From contig NC_073642.1 of assembly GCF_029407905.1 (NCBI RefSeq), forward strand, positions 310,001-374,000: DNA of 64,000 nt, written 5' to 3'. Source of the DNA: Bubalus kerabau. Taxonomy: Eukaryota; Chordata; Mammalia; Artiodactyla; Bovidae. Below the pieces are notes generated by a model. It was given only the letters and a program-made list of their open reading frames with translations, was not told where the DNA came from and ran no database searches. The translations under genes and the position numbers were made by a program. Numbering within the stretch: position 1 is the stretch's first letter; every line of letters starts with the position of its first letter. Shown here one piece after another: positions 34,495 to 47,734 of this stretch.

Positions 34495-35406
34495 ATGAGA
34501 CAGAGGAATACCCAGCAGATAAAGGAACAAGATAAATGCCCACCAAACCAAACAAAAGAGGAAGAGATAGGGAATCTACCTGATAAAGAATTCCGAGTAA
34601 GGATAGTGAAATGGATCTAAAATCTTGAAATTAAAATGGAATCACAGATAAATAGCCTGGAGACAAGGATTGAGAAGATGCAAGAAAGGTTTAACAAGGA
34701 CCTAGAAGAAATAAAAAAAGAGTCAATAAATAATGAATAATGCAATAAATGAAATTAAAAACACTCTGGAGGCAACAAATAGTAGAATAACAGAGGCAGA
34801 AGATAGGATTAGTGAATTCGAAGATAGAATGGTAGAAATAAATGAATCAGAGAGGATACATGAAAAACGAATTAAAAGAAATGAGCACAATCTCAGAGAC
34901 CTCCAGGACAATATTAAACGCTACAACATTCGAATCATAGGGGTCCCAGAAGAAGAAGACAAAAAGAAAGACCGTGAGAAAATACTTGAGGAGATAATAG
35001 TTGAAAACTTCCCTAAAATGGGGAAGGAAATACTCACTCAAGTCCAAGAAACCCAGAGAGTCCCAAACAGGATAAAGCCAAGGCGAAACCCCCCAAGACA
35101 CATATTAATCACATTAACAAAAATCAAACACAAAGAACAAATATGAAAAGCAGCAAGGGAAAAACAACAAATAACACAGAAGGGAATTGCCATAAGGATA
35201 ACAGCTGATCTTTCAATAGAAACTCTTCAAGCAAGGAGGGAATGGCAAGACATACTTAAAATGATGAAAGAAAATAACCTACAGCCCAGATTATTGTACC
35301 CAGCAAGGATCTCATTCAAGTATGAATGAGAAATCAAAAGCTTTTCAGACAAGCAAAAGCTGAGAGAATTCTGCACCACCTAACCAGCTCTCCAACAAAT
35401 ACTAAA
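34495..35406 (+). pseudogene. L1 ORF1 (RNA-binding chaperone) relic
   Basis: Starts at ATG 34495 (MRQRNTQQIKEQDKCPPNQ). ORF1p in active L1 is a trimeric coiled-coil RNA-binding protein that coats L1 RNA. Visible parts are the N-terminal segment, a coiled-coil rich in Glu, Asn and Ile (about 34630-34880), and the RRM-like segment around DNIKRYNIRIIGVPEEE (about 34908-34958). It is broken by a stop at 34618-34620, by a frame change between there and 34733, by a stop at 35144-35146 after KHKEQI, and by loss of the final codons near 35401. The longest surviving frame is 34733-35146 (137 aa), too short to be functional. Confidence 0.92.
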
Positions 35407-35456
35407 CAGGAAACACAAAAACGGTGTATAAATTCGAACCCCAAACAATAAAGTAA

Positions 35457-38400
35457 ATGGCAATGGGATCATACTTATCAGTAATTACCTTAAACGTAAA
35501 TGGGTTGAATGCTCCAACCAAAAGACAAAGACTGGCTGAATGGATACAAAAACAAGACCCCTACATATGTTGTCTACAAGAGACCCACCTCAAAACAGGG
35601 GATACATACAGACTGAAAGTGAAGGGCTGGAAAAAGATTGTCCATGCAAATAGGGACCAAAAGAAAGCAGGAGTAGCGATACTCATATCAGATAAAATAG
35701 ACTTTAAAACAAAGGCTGTGAAAAGAGACAAAGAAGGTCACTACATAATGATCAAAGGATCAATCCAAGAAGAAGATATAACAATTATAAATATATATGC
35801 ACCCAACGCAGGAGCACCACAGTATGTAAGACAAATGCTAACAAGTATGAAAGGAGAAATTAACACTAACACAATAATAGTTGGAGATTTTAATACCCCA
35901 CTCACACCTATGGATAGATCAACTAAACAGAAATTTAACAAGGAAACACAAACTTTAAATGATACAATAGACCAGTTAGACCTAATTGATATCTATAGGA
36001 CATTTCATCCCAAAACAATGAATTTCACCTTTTTCTAAAGTGCACATGGAACCTTCTCCAGGATAGATCACATCCATAAAGCTAGCCTTGGTAAATTCAA
36101 AAAAATAGAAATCATTCCAAGCATCTTTTCTGACCACAATGCAGTAAGATTAGATCTCAATTACAGGAGAAAAACTATTAAAAATTCCAACATATGGAGG
36201 CTGAACAACACGCTGCTGAATAACCAACAAATCACAGAAGAAATCAAAAAAAGAAATCAAAATTTGCATAGAAACGGATGAAAATGAAAACACAACAACC
36301 CAAAACTTGTGGGACACGGTAAAAGCAGTCCTAAGGGGAAAGTTCATAGCAATACAGGCACACCTCAAGAAACAAGAAAAAGGTCAAATAAATAACCTAA
36401 CTCTACACCTAAAGCAACTAGAAAAGGAAGAAATGAAGAACCCCAGGGTTAGTAGAAGGAAAGAAATCTTAAAAATTAGAGCAGAAATAAATGCAAAAGA
36501 AACAAAAGAGACCATAGCAAAAATCAACAAAACCAAAAGCTGGTTCTTTGAAACGATAAATAAAATTGACAAACCATTAGCCAGACTCATCAAGAAACAA
36601 AGGGAGAAAAATCAAATCAATAAAATTAGAAATGAAAATGGAGAGATCACAACAGAAAACACAGAAATACAAAGGATCATAAGAGACTACTATCAACAAT
36701 TATATGCCAATAAAATGGACAACGTGGAAGAAATGGACAAATTCTTAGAAAAGTACAACTTTCCAAAACTGGACCAGGGAAGATCTAGAAAATCCTAACA
36801 GACCCATCACAAGCACGGAAATTGAAACTGTAATCAAAAATCTTCCAGCCAACAAAAGCCCACGTCCAGACGGCTTCACAGCTAAATTCTACCAAAAATT
36901 TAGAGAAGAGCTAACACCTATTGTGCTCAAACTCTTCCAGAAAATTGCAGAGGAAGGTAAAGTTCCAAACTCATTCTATGAGGCCACCATCAGCCTAATA
37001 CCAAAACCTGACAAAGATCCCACAAAAAAAGAAAACTACAGGCCAATATCACTGATGACATAGATGCAAAAATCCTTAACAAAATTCTAGCAATCAGAAT
37101 CCAACAACACATTAAAAAGATCATACACTATGACCAAGTTGGCTTTATCCCAGGGATGCAAGGATTCTTCAATATCCGCAAATCAATCAATGTAATACAC
37201 CACCTTAACAAATTGAAAAATAAAAACCATATGATTTTCTCAATAGATGCAGAGAAAGCCTTTGACAAAATTCAACATCCATTTATGATAAAAACTCTCC
37301 AGAAAGCAGGAATAGAAGGAACATACCTCAACATAATAAAAGCTATATATGACAAACCCACAGCAAACATTATCCTCAATGGTGAAAAATTGAAAGCATT
37401 TCCTCTAAAGTCAGGAACTAGACAAGGGTGCCCACTTTCACCATTACTATTCAACATAGCTTTGGAAGTTTTGGCCACAGCAATCAGAGCAGAAAAAGAA
37501 ACAAAAGGAATACAAATTGGAAAAGAAGAAGTAAAACTCTCACTGTTTGCAGATGACATGATCCTCTACATAGAAAACCCTAAAGACTCCACCAGGAAAT
37601 TACTAGAACTAGCCAATGACTATAGTAAAGTTGCAGGATATAAAATCAACACACAGAAATCCCTTGAATTCCTATACACTAATAATGAGAAAACAGAAAG
37701 AGAAATTAAGGAAACAATTTCATTCACCATTGCAACGGAAAGAATAAAATACTTAGGAATATACCTACCTAAAGAAACTAAAGACCTATATATAGAAAAC
37801 TATAAAACAATGGTGAAAGAAATCAAAGAGGACACTAATAGGTGGAGAAATATACCATGTTCATGGATTGGAAGAATCAATATAGTGAAAATGAGTATAC
37901 TACCCAAGGCAATTTATAGATTCAATGCAATCCCTATCAAGCTACCAACAGTATTCTTCACAGAGCTAGAACAAATAATTTCACAATTTGTATGGAAATA
38001 CAAAAAACCTCGAATAGCCAAAGCAAACTTGAGAAAGAAGAGTGGAACTGGAGGAATCAACCTACCTGATTTCAGGCTCCGCTACAAAGCCACAGTTATC
38101 AAGACAGTATGGTACTGGCACAAAGACAGAAATATAGATTAGTGGAACAAAATAGAAAGCCCAGAGATAAATCCACACACATATGGACACCTTATCTTTG
38201 ACAAAGGAGGCAAAAATATACAATGGATTAAAGACAATCTCTTTAACAAGCGGTGCTGGGAAATCTGGTCAACCACTTGTAAAAGAATGAAACTAGAACA
38301 CTTTCTAACACAATACACAAAAATAAACTCAAAATGGATTAAAGATCTAAACGTAAGACCAGAAACTATAAAACTCCTAGAGGAGAACATAGGCAAAACA

Positions 38401-39262
38401 CTCTCTGAAATACATCACAGCAGGATCCTCTATGACCCACCTCCCACAATATTGGAAATAAAAACAAAAATAAACAAATGGGACCTAATTAACCTTAAAA
38501 GCTTCTGCACATCAAAGCAAACTATTAGCAAGGTGAAAAGACAGCCTTCAGAATGGGAGAAAATAATAGGAAATGAAGCAACTGACAAACAACTAATCTC
38601 AAAAATATACAAGCAACACCTACAGCTCAACTCCAGAAAAATAAATGACCCAATCAAAAAATGGGCCAAAGAACTAAATAGACGTTTCTCCAAAGAAGAC
38701 ATACAGATGGCTAACAAACACATGAAAAGATGCTCAAAATCACTCATTATCATAGAAATGCAAATCAAAACCACTATGAGGTACCATTTCACGCCAGTCA
38801 GAATGGCTGCAATCCAAAAGTCTACAAATAATAAATGCTGGAGAGGGTGTGGAGAAAAGGGAACCCTCTTACACTGTTGGTAGGAATGCAAACTAGTACA
38901 GCCACTATGGAGAACAGTGTGGAGATTCCTTAAACAACTGGAAATAGAACTGCCTTATGATCCAGCAATCCCACTGCTGGGCATACACACTGAGGAAACC
39001 AGAAGGGAAAGAGACACGTGTACCCCAATGTTCATCGCAGCACTGTTTCTAATAGCCAGGACATGGAAGCAACCTAGATGTCCATCAGCAGATGAATGGA
39101 TAAGAAAGCTGTGGTACATATACACAATGGAGTATTACTCCGCCATTAAAAAGAATAGAATAAATCAGTTCTAATGAGGTGGATGAAACTGGAGCCTATT
39201 ATACAGAGTGAAGTAAGCCAGAAAGAAAAACACCAATACAGTATACTAACGCATATATATGG
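35457..39262 (+). pseudogene. L1 ORF2 (endonuclease and reverse transcriptase) relic
   Basis: Active ORF2p nicks DNA and primes reverse transcription of L1 RNA at the nick. The AP-type endonuclease part is open at 35457-36038, with visible LNVNGLN, QETH and GDFNTPL motifs. The reverse transcriptase part lies at about 36800-38100: SLIPKPDKDP-like finger motif, FSIDAEKAFDKIQHPF, GTRQGCPLSPLLFNIALE, and the catalytic FADD at 37546-37557, intact. The C-terminal Cys-rich segment is at about 38840-38910. Lesions seen: stops at 36036-36038, 38140-38142, 38881-38883 (inside the Cys-rich motif) and 39172-39174; one extra base near 36777; one missing base near 37059; and an indel near 36241-36265. At least seven disabling changes make it a pseudogene. 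Confidence 0.95.
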
Positions 39263-39616
39263 AACTTTGAAAGACGGTAACAATAACCCTGAGTACGAGA
39301 CAGCAAAAGAGACACTGATGTATAGAAGAGTCTTATGGACTCTGTGGGAGAGGGAGAAGGTGGGAAGATGTGGGAGAATGGCATTGAAACATGTAAAATA
39401 TCATGTATGAAAAGAGTTGCCAGTCCAGGTTTGATGCATGATACTGGATGCTTGGGGCTAGTGCACTGGGACGACCCAGAGGGATGCTATGGGGGGGAGG
39501 AGGGAGGAGGGTTCAGGATGGGGAGCACATGTATACCTGAGGCGGATTCATTTTGATATTTGGAAAAACTAATACAATTATGTAAAGTTTAAAAATAAAA
39601 TAAAATTAAAAAAAAA
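39263..39616 (+). other. L1 3' UTR and A-rich tail
   Basis: G-rich 3' UTR segment, including a GGGGGGGAGGAGGGAGGAGGG-like polypurine stretch at about 39490-39511, followed by AATAAAATAAAATTAAAAA at the end (about 39593-39616). The order polypurine tract, then signal-like AATAAA, then A-tail is normal for L1. Confidence 0.85.
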
Positions 39617-42600
39617 TCCACAGGAGGCTTGACTCCCTTTAGGCCACTCAGTGGTCTCCAAGAAATACCCGTCGGGACTCGAGAGCAGAGCAGAGTCCTT
39701 TCCTTCCTCTCGAGATGAGGCCTGACTCCTCGGGTGCGTCTAAAATGCAACCCCGAGATCTCTGTCGCCCCTGGAGAGGAACATTAGGTCCTGGACACAA
39801 GCTTAGATGAGGTCTCTTTTGCCCTGAAGTGACTCGAGAGCAATCCCTAGCTCTCTCTCACAACTCCAATGGAAGATTGGACTTCCCTGGGCCAACACAA
39901 GAGGAAGCCTGAATTCCCCATCGTAACTCGAGAATCCCGCCGAAACTCGAGAAAAACCACATGGTTACCCTGTCATCGCAAGATGAGGCCCTTGCCCGCT
40001 ACAGCGTCTAAAGAGAAGTCCCAGGTTTCTTCTTGAAGTGTTTTCACACTTCAAGTGTGAAAACTTGGCACCCTTGATGCGATTCCAAAAGTTCCCCAAC
40101 ACCCTGGTCTCTCTCGAGGGGAACACCGAGGTTCCCGGTACGACTTCATCTGAGCCACTTCTCCCCTCCTGATTGCGACTGGAGGGTCGACTCCCGTGCT
40201 TTGTCTGGAAGGGGTTCCCAACCTTCCCGGCGCACCTCAGGATGAGGCCGGTCTAACGAGAATATTTGAGACATAGCTTCATGGGTGGTAACACATGCCG
40301 AAAGACCCCGATTCCCCGGTCCGCTCTTAATAAGAACCCGATGCCCGGACACCTCTTCAAAGACAACCCTGTGGAAGAAGGCACAACACGAAGGGGCACT
40401 GACACCCTCGTGCATCGTCCGGAAAAACCCGCAGATTCCAAACACAGTTCGACAAGTTGCCTGTCACCCCGTGAATAACTCGAGAGGCAAGCGGAGTTCC
40501 ATTCTTCCTTACAAGACGAGGCCTGACTCTCCTGTCCCAACTCTGCAGGGACCCTGCGATCAGAGTCAGAAATGGAGACGAACCCTGAGGTTCCTGCCTC
40601 CACTCGAGATGAGGCCCTCTTCTATTGCACCAAACCCAGTGGAGTCCCGAGAGGGCCCTCCCAACTCCAGGGTATCCTTGACTTCTCAGAGGCAATCTGA
40701 GAAGCTCCCTGAGGCCACCGGCACTAGTCGAGGGAACCCAGGGTTTACTGCCGTGACCCAAGAAACAGCTTGAAAGTCCTTCTTTAACGGTTCTTGAGGC
40801 CCGATACACCTACCATGACTCTAGAGCAATGACGCGCTCCCCCTCGCAATGCGCATGGAGACCTGACTTCCCAAGCGCCACATGAGAGGCTCCCTAAGCT
40901 CCCCGTACTACCTCATGAGACCCCACACTGGCGCTGCAACTCGAGAAAACCCACGAGACGCCCCCTTCATCGCAAGATGATGGCCTTCTTTTCCTGCATC
41001 GCCTGGAGAGCAATCCCGAGTCCTCTCTCCAAACTCCACAGGAGGCTTGACTCCTTTTAGGCCACTCAGTGGGCTCCAAGAGATACCCGTCGCAACTCGA
41101 GAGGAGAGCGGAGTCCTTCGCTTCCCCTCGAGACAAGGACTGACTCCCCGCGTGCATCAGGAAAGCAACCCCGAGATCCCTGTCCCCCCTGGAGACGAAC
41201 ATGATGTCCTGGACACAAGCCTAGATAAGGTCTCTTTTGCCCTGCAGTAACTCAAGCGCAATCCCTAGCTCTCCCTCGCAACTCGAATGGAAGACTGGAC
41301 TTCCCTGGGCCAACACAAGAGGAAGCCTGAATTTCCCGTCGTAACTCGAGAATCCCGCCGCAACTCTTAAAAACCACGTGGTTCCCCATTAATCGCAATA
41401 TGAGGCCTTTGCCCGCTACAGAGTCTCAAGAGAAGTCCCATGTTTCGTCATAAAGTTCGAAATGCTACTTGGCACCCTTGATGCGACCCCAAAAGTTCCC
41501 CAATATACTGGTCTCACCGAAGGTCCTGGCACCACTTCATTTGAGCCCCTTCTCCCCTCCTGATCACGGCAGGAAGGTCGATTCCCCTGCTTTGTCTAGA
41601 AGGGGTTCCCGACCTTCATGGCGCACCTCAGGATGAGGCCAGTCTCACGAAGAAATTCGAGACGTAGCCTCGTGTTGGTGCCACGTGCCGAAAGACCACG
41701 ATTTCTCGGTCTTGCTCTTGATAAGAACCCGATGCCCGGACACCTCTTCTAAGGCAACCCTGTGGATGAAGGCACTACACGAGGGGGCACTGGCAACCCT
41801 GTTCATCGTCCGGAAAATCCCACAGGATTCACATACAGCTCCACAACTGGCCTGTCACCCCTTAAACAACAAGAGAGGCAAGCGGAGTTCCCTTCCTCAG
41901 ACAAGACGAGGCCTGAGTATCCAATCCCAACTCTGCAGGCACGCTTCGATCTGAGTCAGAAATGGAGAGGAAACCTGAGGTTCCTGCCTCAACCCGAGAT
42001 GAGGCCCTCTTCCATTAAAACAAACCCAGTGGAGTCCCGAGAGGCCACTCCCATCTCCACAGTATCCCTGACTTCTCATAGGCATTCTGAGAAGCTCCTT
42101 GAGGCCACCGGCAAACCTCGAGGGAAATAAGGGTTTCCTGCCACAACCGAAGAAAGACCTCGAGAGTCCTTCTTCAATGCGTCTTGAGGTCAGATTCCCC
42201 TACCATGGCTCGAGAGCAATAACGCGCTCCCCCTCGCCATGCACATGGAGACCTGACTTCCCTGGCGCCACATGAGAGGCTCCCTGAGCTCCCTGTCGTG
42301 CCTCGTGTGAAACCCCACACTGGCGCCGCAGCTCGAGAAAACCCACAAGACCCCTCCGTCATCGCGAGATGAGGGCCATCTTTTCCTGCATGGCCTGGAG
42401 AGCAGTCCCAAGTCCTCTCTCCAAACTTCACACGAGGCTTGACTCCCTTTAGGCCACAAAGTGGGCTCCAAGAGGTGCCCGTCGCAACTCGAAAGGAGAG
42501 CGGAGTCCTTTGCTTCCCTTCGACACGAGGCCTGACTCCCTGGGTGAGTCTGGAATGCAAACCTGAGATCCCTGTGGCCCTTGGAGAGGAATATTAGGTC

Positions 42601-45600
42601 CTGGACACAAGCCTAGATGAGGTCTCCTTTGCCCTGCAGTGACTTGAGCGCAACCCCCAGCTCTGCCTCGCAACTCGAATGGATGATTGGACTTCCCTGG
42701 CCCAACACAAGAGGAAGCCTGAAATCCCCGTCGTAACTTGAGAATCCCGCCGCAGCTCGAGAAAAAACACATGGTTCCCCCGTCATCGAAAGATGAGGCC
42801 CTTGCCCGCTACAGCGTCTCAAGAGAAGTCCCACGTTCCGTATTGAAGAGCGAAAAGTTATTGGAACCCTTGATGCGACCCCAAAAGTTTCCCGACATAC
42901 CATTCTCACTTGAGGAGAACACCGAGGTTCCCGGCACCACTTCATCTGAGACTCTGCTCCCCTCTTGATCGTGTCAGGAGGTTCGATTCCCCTGCTTTGT
43001 CTGGAAGGCGTTCCCGACCTTCCTGGCGCACCTCAAGATGAGGCCAGTCTCACGAGGAAATTCGAGACATAGCCTCGTGGGTGGTGCGGCATGCCAAAAG
43101 ACCCCGATTCCCTGGTCTGCTCTTGATAAGAGCCCGATGGCAGAACCCAACTCGAAGGCAATCCTGTTGATCAAGGCACAACACGAAGGGGCAGTGACAC
43201 CCCGGTGCATCGTCCAGAAAAACCCGCAAGTTCCACATACAAATCGACAAGTGGCCTGTCACCCCATGAACAACGCGAGAGTCAAGCGGAGTTCCATTCC
43301 TCCACACAAGACGAGGCCTGACCCTCCTGTCCCAACTCTGCAGGGACTCTGTGATCCGAGTCAGATCTGGCGCATTCGAAGCCAGGAGAGGAACCCTGAG
43401 GTTCCTGCCTCAACTTGTCATGTGGCCCTCTTCCATTGCACCAAACCCAGTGGAGTTCCGAGAGGCCCCTCCCAACTCCACAGTGACCCTGACTTCTCAG
43501 AGGCACGCTGAGAAGCTTCCTGAGGTCACTGGCACAAGTCGATGGAACCCAGGGTTTCCTGCTGCAACACAAGAAAGACCTCGAGAGTCCTTCTTTAACA
43601 CGTCTTCAGGCCCAATCCCCTACCATGACTCGAGAACAATGACGGGCTCCCTCTCACCACGTGCATAGAGACCTGACTGCCCTGGCACCACGTGAGAGGC
43701 TCACTGAGCTCCCAGTCTTACTCCGTGAGAAACCCCACACTAGCGCCACAGCTCGAGAAAACCTACGAGATGCCCCAGTCATCGGGAGATGAGGGCCTTC
43801 ATTTCATGCATTGCCTGGAGAGCAATCCCATGTCCTCCCTCCAAACACCAGAGGAGGTTTGACTCCCTTTAAGCCACTCAGTGGGCTCCAAGAGACCCGT
43901 GTCGCGACTCGAGAGGAGAGCGGAGTCCTTTGCTTCCCCTCAAGACGAGGCCTGACTCCAAGGTGAGTCTGGAATGCAACCCCGAGATTTCTGTCGAGCC
44001 TTGACATGAACATTAGGTCCTGCACACAAGCCTTGGAGGGGTCTCTTTTGCCTTCAGTGACTAGAGCGCACATCCAGCTATTCCTCGAATCTCGAATGGA
44101 AGATAAGTCTTTTGTGGGCCAACACAAGAGGAAGCATGAATTCCCTGTGGTGACTCAAATATCCCACCGCAACTCGAGAAAAACCAAGTGGTTCCGCAGT
44201 CATTCCAAAATGAGGCCCTTGCCCGCTGGAGCACCCCAGAGAAGTCCAACTTTTCATTTTCAAGAGCGAAACGGTACTTGGAACGCTTTATGCGACCCCA
44301 AAACTACCCGACATACCTGTCTCACTTGAGGGAAACACCGAGGTTCCCAGCAGCACTTCATCTGAGCCACTTCTCCCCTCCTGATCGCCACAGGAGGGTC
44401 GATTCCTCTGCTTTGTCTGGAAGAGTTTCATGACCTTCGCGGCACACCTCAGGATGAGGCCGGTTTCATGAGGAAATTCGAGACTACCCACGTGGGTGGT
44501 GCCAAATACTGAACGACCCCGATTTCCCTGTGCGCTCTTCATAAGAACCCGATGCCCGGACACCTCTTCGAAGGCAACCCTGTGGATGAAGACAAAAAAC
44601 GAAGGGTCACTGACACCCCCGTGCATCGTCTGGAAAAATCTGCAGATTCCACACACAGTTTGACAAGGGGCCTGAAACCCCATGAACAACTCGAGAGGCA
44701 AGCGGAGTTCCATTCCTCAGAAAAGACGTAGCCTGACTCTCCTGTCCCAACTCTGCAGGGACCGTGATGTCGGAGTCCGAACAGAGAGGAAGTCTGGGGT
44801 TTCTGCCTCCCCCCGAGATGAGGCCCTCTTCCATTGCGCCAAACCCTGTGGAGTCCCGAGAGGCCCCGCCAACTCCACAGGATCCCTCGCCTCTCAGAGG
44901 CAGCCTGGGAAGTTCCCTAAGGTCCCCGACAGAAGGCGAGGGAAAAGAGGTTTTCCCGCCGCCCACCAAGAAAGACCTCGAGAGTCCTTCATCAAAGCGT
45001 CTCGAGGCCCTAGTCCCCTCCCGTGACTCGAGAGCCAGGACGCGCTCCCCCTCGCCATGCGCATGGAGACCTGACTTCCCTGGCGCCGCACGGGAGGCTC
45101 CCTGAGATCCTCGTCGTGCCTCGGGAGAAAACCCCCAAGGGCGCCGCAGCTCGAGGAAACCCCTGAGACGCCCCCGTCCTCGCGAGCTGAGGGCCTTCTT
45201 TTCCTGCATGGCCTGGAGAGCAATCCCGGGTCCTCTCTCCAAACGGAAGAGGAGGCTGGACTCCCTTGAGGCCGCTCAGGGGGCTCCAAGAGACCCGCGT
45301 CGCGACTCGAGAGGAGAGTGGAGCCCTTGGCTTCCTCTCGAGACGAGGCCTGACTCCCCGGGGGAGCCTGGAATGCAACCCCGAGATCCCTGCCTTCCCT
45401 GGAGAGGAATATTAGGTCCCGGACACAAGCCTAGGTGAGGTCTCTTGGGCCTGCAGTGACTCGAGCGCAACCCCCAGCTTTCCCCCGCAACCCGAGGGGA
45501 AGATTGGGCTTCCCAGGGCCAACCCAAGAGGAAGCCTGAGATCCCCGTCGTAACTCGAGAATCCCGCCACAACTCGAGAAAAACCACGTGGTTCCCACCT

Positions 45601-47734
45601 CTTCGCAAGATGAGGCCCTTGCACGCGACAGCGTCTCAAGGGAAGTCCTAGGTTCTGTCCTGAAGGGCGAAAGGGTCCCTGACAGCTTTCATGCGACCCC
45701 CAAAAGTTCCCTGACACGCCGGCTTCCCTTGAGGGGAACACCGAGGGTCCCGTCAGCGCTTCATCTGAGCCCCTTCTCCCCTCCTGATCGAGACAGGAGA
45801 GTCGATTCCCCTGCGTGGTCTGGAAGGGGTTCCCGGCTTTCCCGGCACACATCAGGATGAGGCCGGCGTCCCGAGGAAATTCGAGACGAGCCCCGTGGGT
45901 GGTGCCACATGCCGAATGACCCCGATTTCCCCGTCCGCTCTGGATAAGAACCCGATGCCCGGACACCTCTTCGAAGGCAACCCTGTGGGTGAAGGTACCA
46001 CTCGAAGGGGAACTGACACCCCCGTGCGTCGTCCGGAAAACCCCGCGGTTTCCACACACAGCTCGACGAGGTGTGTGAGACACCCTGAGCAATTCGAGAG
46101 GCAAGCGGAGTTCCCTTCCTCAGACAAGACGAGGCCTGACTCTCCTCTCCCAACTCTGCAGGGAACCTGCGGTCGGAGTCCGAAAAGGAGAGGAAGCCTA
46201 AAGTTCCTGCCTCCCCTCGAGATGAGGCCCTCTTCCTTTGTGCCAAGCCCAGCCGAGTCCCGAGAGGCCCTGCCTACTCCACAGCATCCCTCACCTATCA
46301 GAGGCACCATGGGAAGTTCCCTCAGGTCCCCGGCAGAAGTCGAGGGAAACGAGGCTTTCCCACTGCAACCCCAGAAATACCTCAAGTGTCCTTCTTCAAC
46401 GCCTCTGGAGGCCCTAGTCCTCTCCCATGACTCGAGAGCCATGACGCGCTCCCCCTCGACACGGGCACGGAGACCTGACTTACCTGGCACCGCAGGAGAG
46501 GCTTCCTGAAATCCTCGTCTTGCCTCGTGAGAAAACCCCCACGGGCGCCGCAGCTCGAGGAAACCCCTGAGAGGCCCCCGTCCTCGCGAGGTGAGGGCCT
46601 TCATTTCCTGCCTGACCCAGAGCACAATCCCGAGTCCTCTCTCCAAACTGAAGAGGAGGCCTGACTCCCTTGAGGCCACTCAGTGTGCTCCAAGAGATCT
46701 GCGTCGCAACTTGAGAGGAGAGCGGCATCCTTTGCTTGCCCTCGAGACGAGGCCTGACTCTCCGGGGGAGTCTAGAACGCCACCCCAAGATCCCTGTCTT
46801 CCCTTGAGAGGAACTTTAAGTCCCGGACACAGGCCTAGATGAGGTCTCTTTGGCCCTGCAGTGACTCGAGTGCAACCCCCTGCTTTCCCTCGCAACTTGA
46901 ATGGAAGATTAGGCTTCCCGGGGCCAACACAAGAGGAAGCCTGAAATCCCCGTCGTAACTCGAGAATCCCGCCACGACTCGAGAAAATCCACATGGTTCC
47001 AACGTCTTCGCAAGATGAGGCCCTTGTCCGCTACGGCGTCTCAAGGAAAGTCCTAGGTTCTGTCCTGAAGTGCGAAATGGTACCTGACTCCTTTCATGCA
47101 TCCCCAAAAGTCCCCCACACGCCGGTTTCCCTCGAGGGTAACACCGAGGGATCCGGCCCCACTTCATCTGAGCCCCTTCTCCCCTCCAGATGGCGACAGG
47201 AGAGTCGATCTCCCTGCGTTGTCTGGAAGGGTCCCCGGCCTTCCCGGCACACCTCAGGATGAAGCCGGCCTCACTAGGAAATTTGAGACTAGCCCCATGG
47301 GTGGTCCCACATGCCGAAAGACCCAGATTTCCCTGTCCGCTCTTGAAAAGAACCCGAGGCCCGGACACCTCTTCGAAGGCAAGCCAGTGGGTGAAGGCAC
47401 AACACGAAGGGGCACTGTCACTGTCGTGCATCGTCCGGAAACACCCGCAGGTTCCACACACAGCTCAACAAGGGGCCTGAGACCCCCTGAGCACCTCGAG
47501 AGGCAAGCGGAGTTCCCTACTCAGACAAGACGATTCCTGACTCTCCTGTCCCAACTCTGCATGGACCCTGCGGTCGGAGTCTGAAACAGAGAGGAAGCCT
47601 GAGGTTCCTGCCTTCCCTGGAGATGAGGCCCTCTTCCATTACGCCAAACCCAGCGGAGTCCTGAGAGGCCCCGCCAACTCCACAGCATCCCTCATCTGTC
47701 AGAAGCACACTGGGAAGTTCCCTAAGGTCACCGG
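39617..47734 (+). repeat. 1.4-kb satellite array (bovine 1.715 type), right block
   Basis: About 5.8 monomers that continue the block interrupted by the L1. The landmark is near 39910, 41328, 42719, 44137, 45536 and 46940. Removing the 8,175-bp L1 plus its duplication, the spacing from 30328 to 39910 is about 1,407 bp, so exactly one monomer was interrupted. Monomers from about 44750 to 47734 are the CpG-richer subfamily. The monomer near 43350 has the insertion variant. 43668-47734 corresponds to 1-2666 with one additional monomer. It ends at CACCGG (47729-47734), as does the left block. No gene seen. Confidence 0.92.
40040..40064. repeat. 25-bp near-perfect palindrome in one satellite monomer
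   Basis: Two 12-base arms starting GTTTTCACACTT, separated by a single C at 40052. Other monomers have GAAGTGCGAAACGGTACTTG here, so the palindrome is private to this monomer and replaces about ten bases. Confidence 0.95.

Larger units (their letters stand above)
31442..39622 (+). mobile_element. Nearly full-length L1-BT-type LINE with target-site duplication, coding regions disabled
   Basis: The element spans 31448-39616 (8,169 bp): a ~3-kb 5' region starting around GAGGAGCCAAGATTGCTGAG, ORF1 and ORF2 relics, a 3' UTR and an A-rich tail. It is inserted in one satellite monomer, which resumes as TCCACAGGAGGCTTGACTCC. The certain duplication is TCCACA (31442-31447 and 39617-39622). It may extend to ten bases, AAACTCCACA, if one mismatch next to the A-tail is allowed. 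It is on the same strand as the satellite reading used here. Only one copy occurs in the window, so it entered after the satellite array formed and was not amplified. It is not autonomous. Confidence 0.95.

Noticed and set aside
37156..38142. 328-codon reverse transcriptase frame as a functional gene
   Set aside because: It is the middle of a broken L1 ORF2, with stops and indels on both sides. The intact FADD motif alone does not imply activity.
45852..46679. 275-codon open frame on the minus strand of satellite; similar long frames at 873-1610 and 16164-16826
   Set aside because: They lie in the CpG-rich satellite subfamily, where stop codons are rare. A 1,40x-bp monomer with a 31-bp sub-repeat does not hold one frame, and homologous monomers are interrupted. 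No domain is recognisable.
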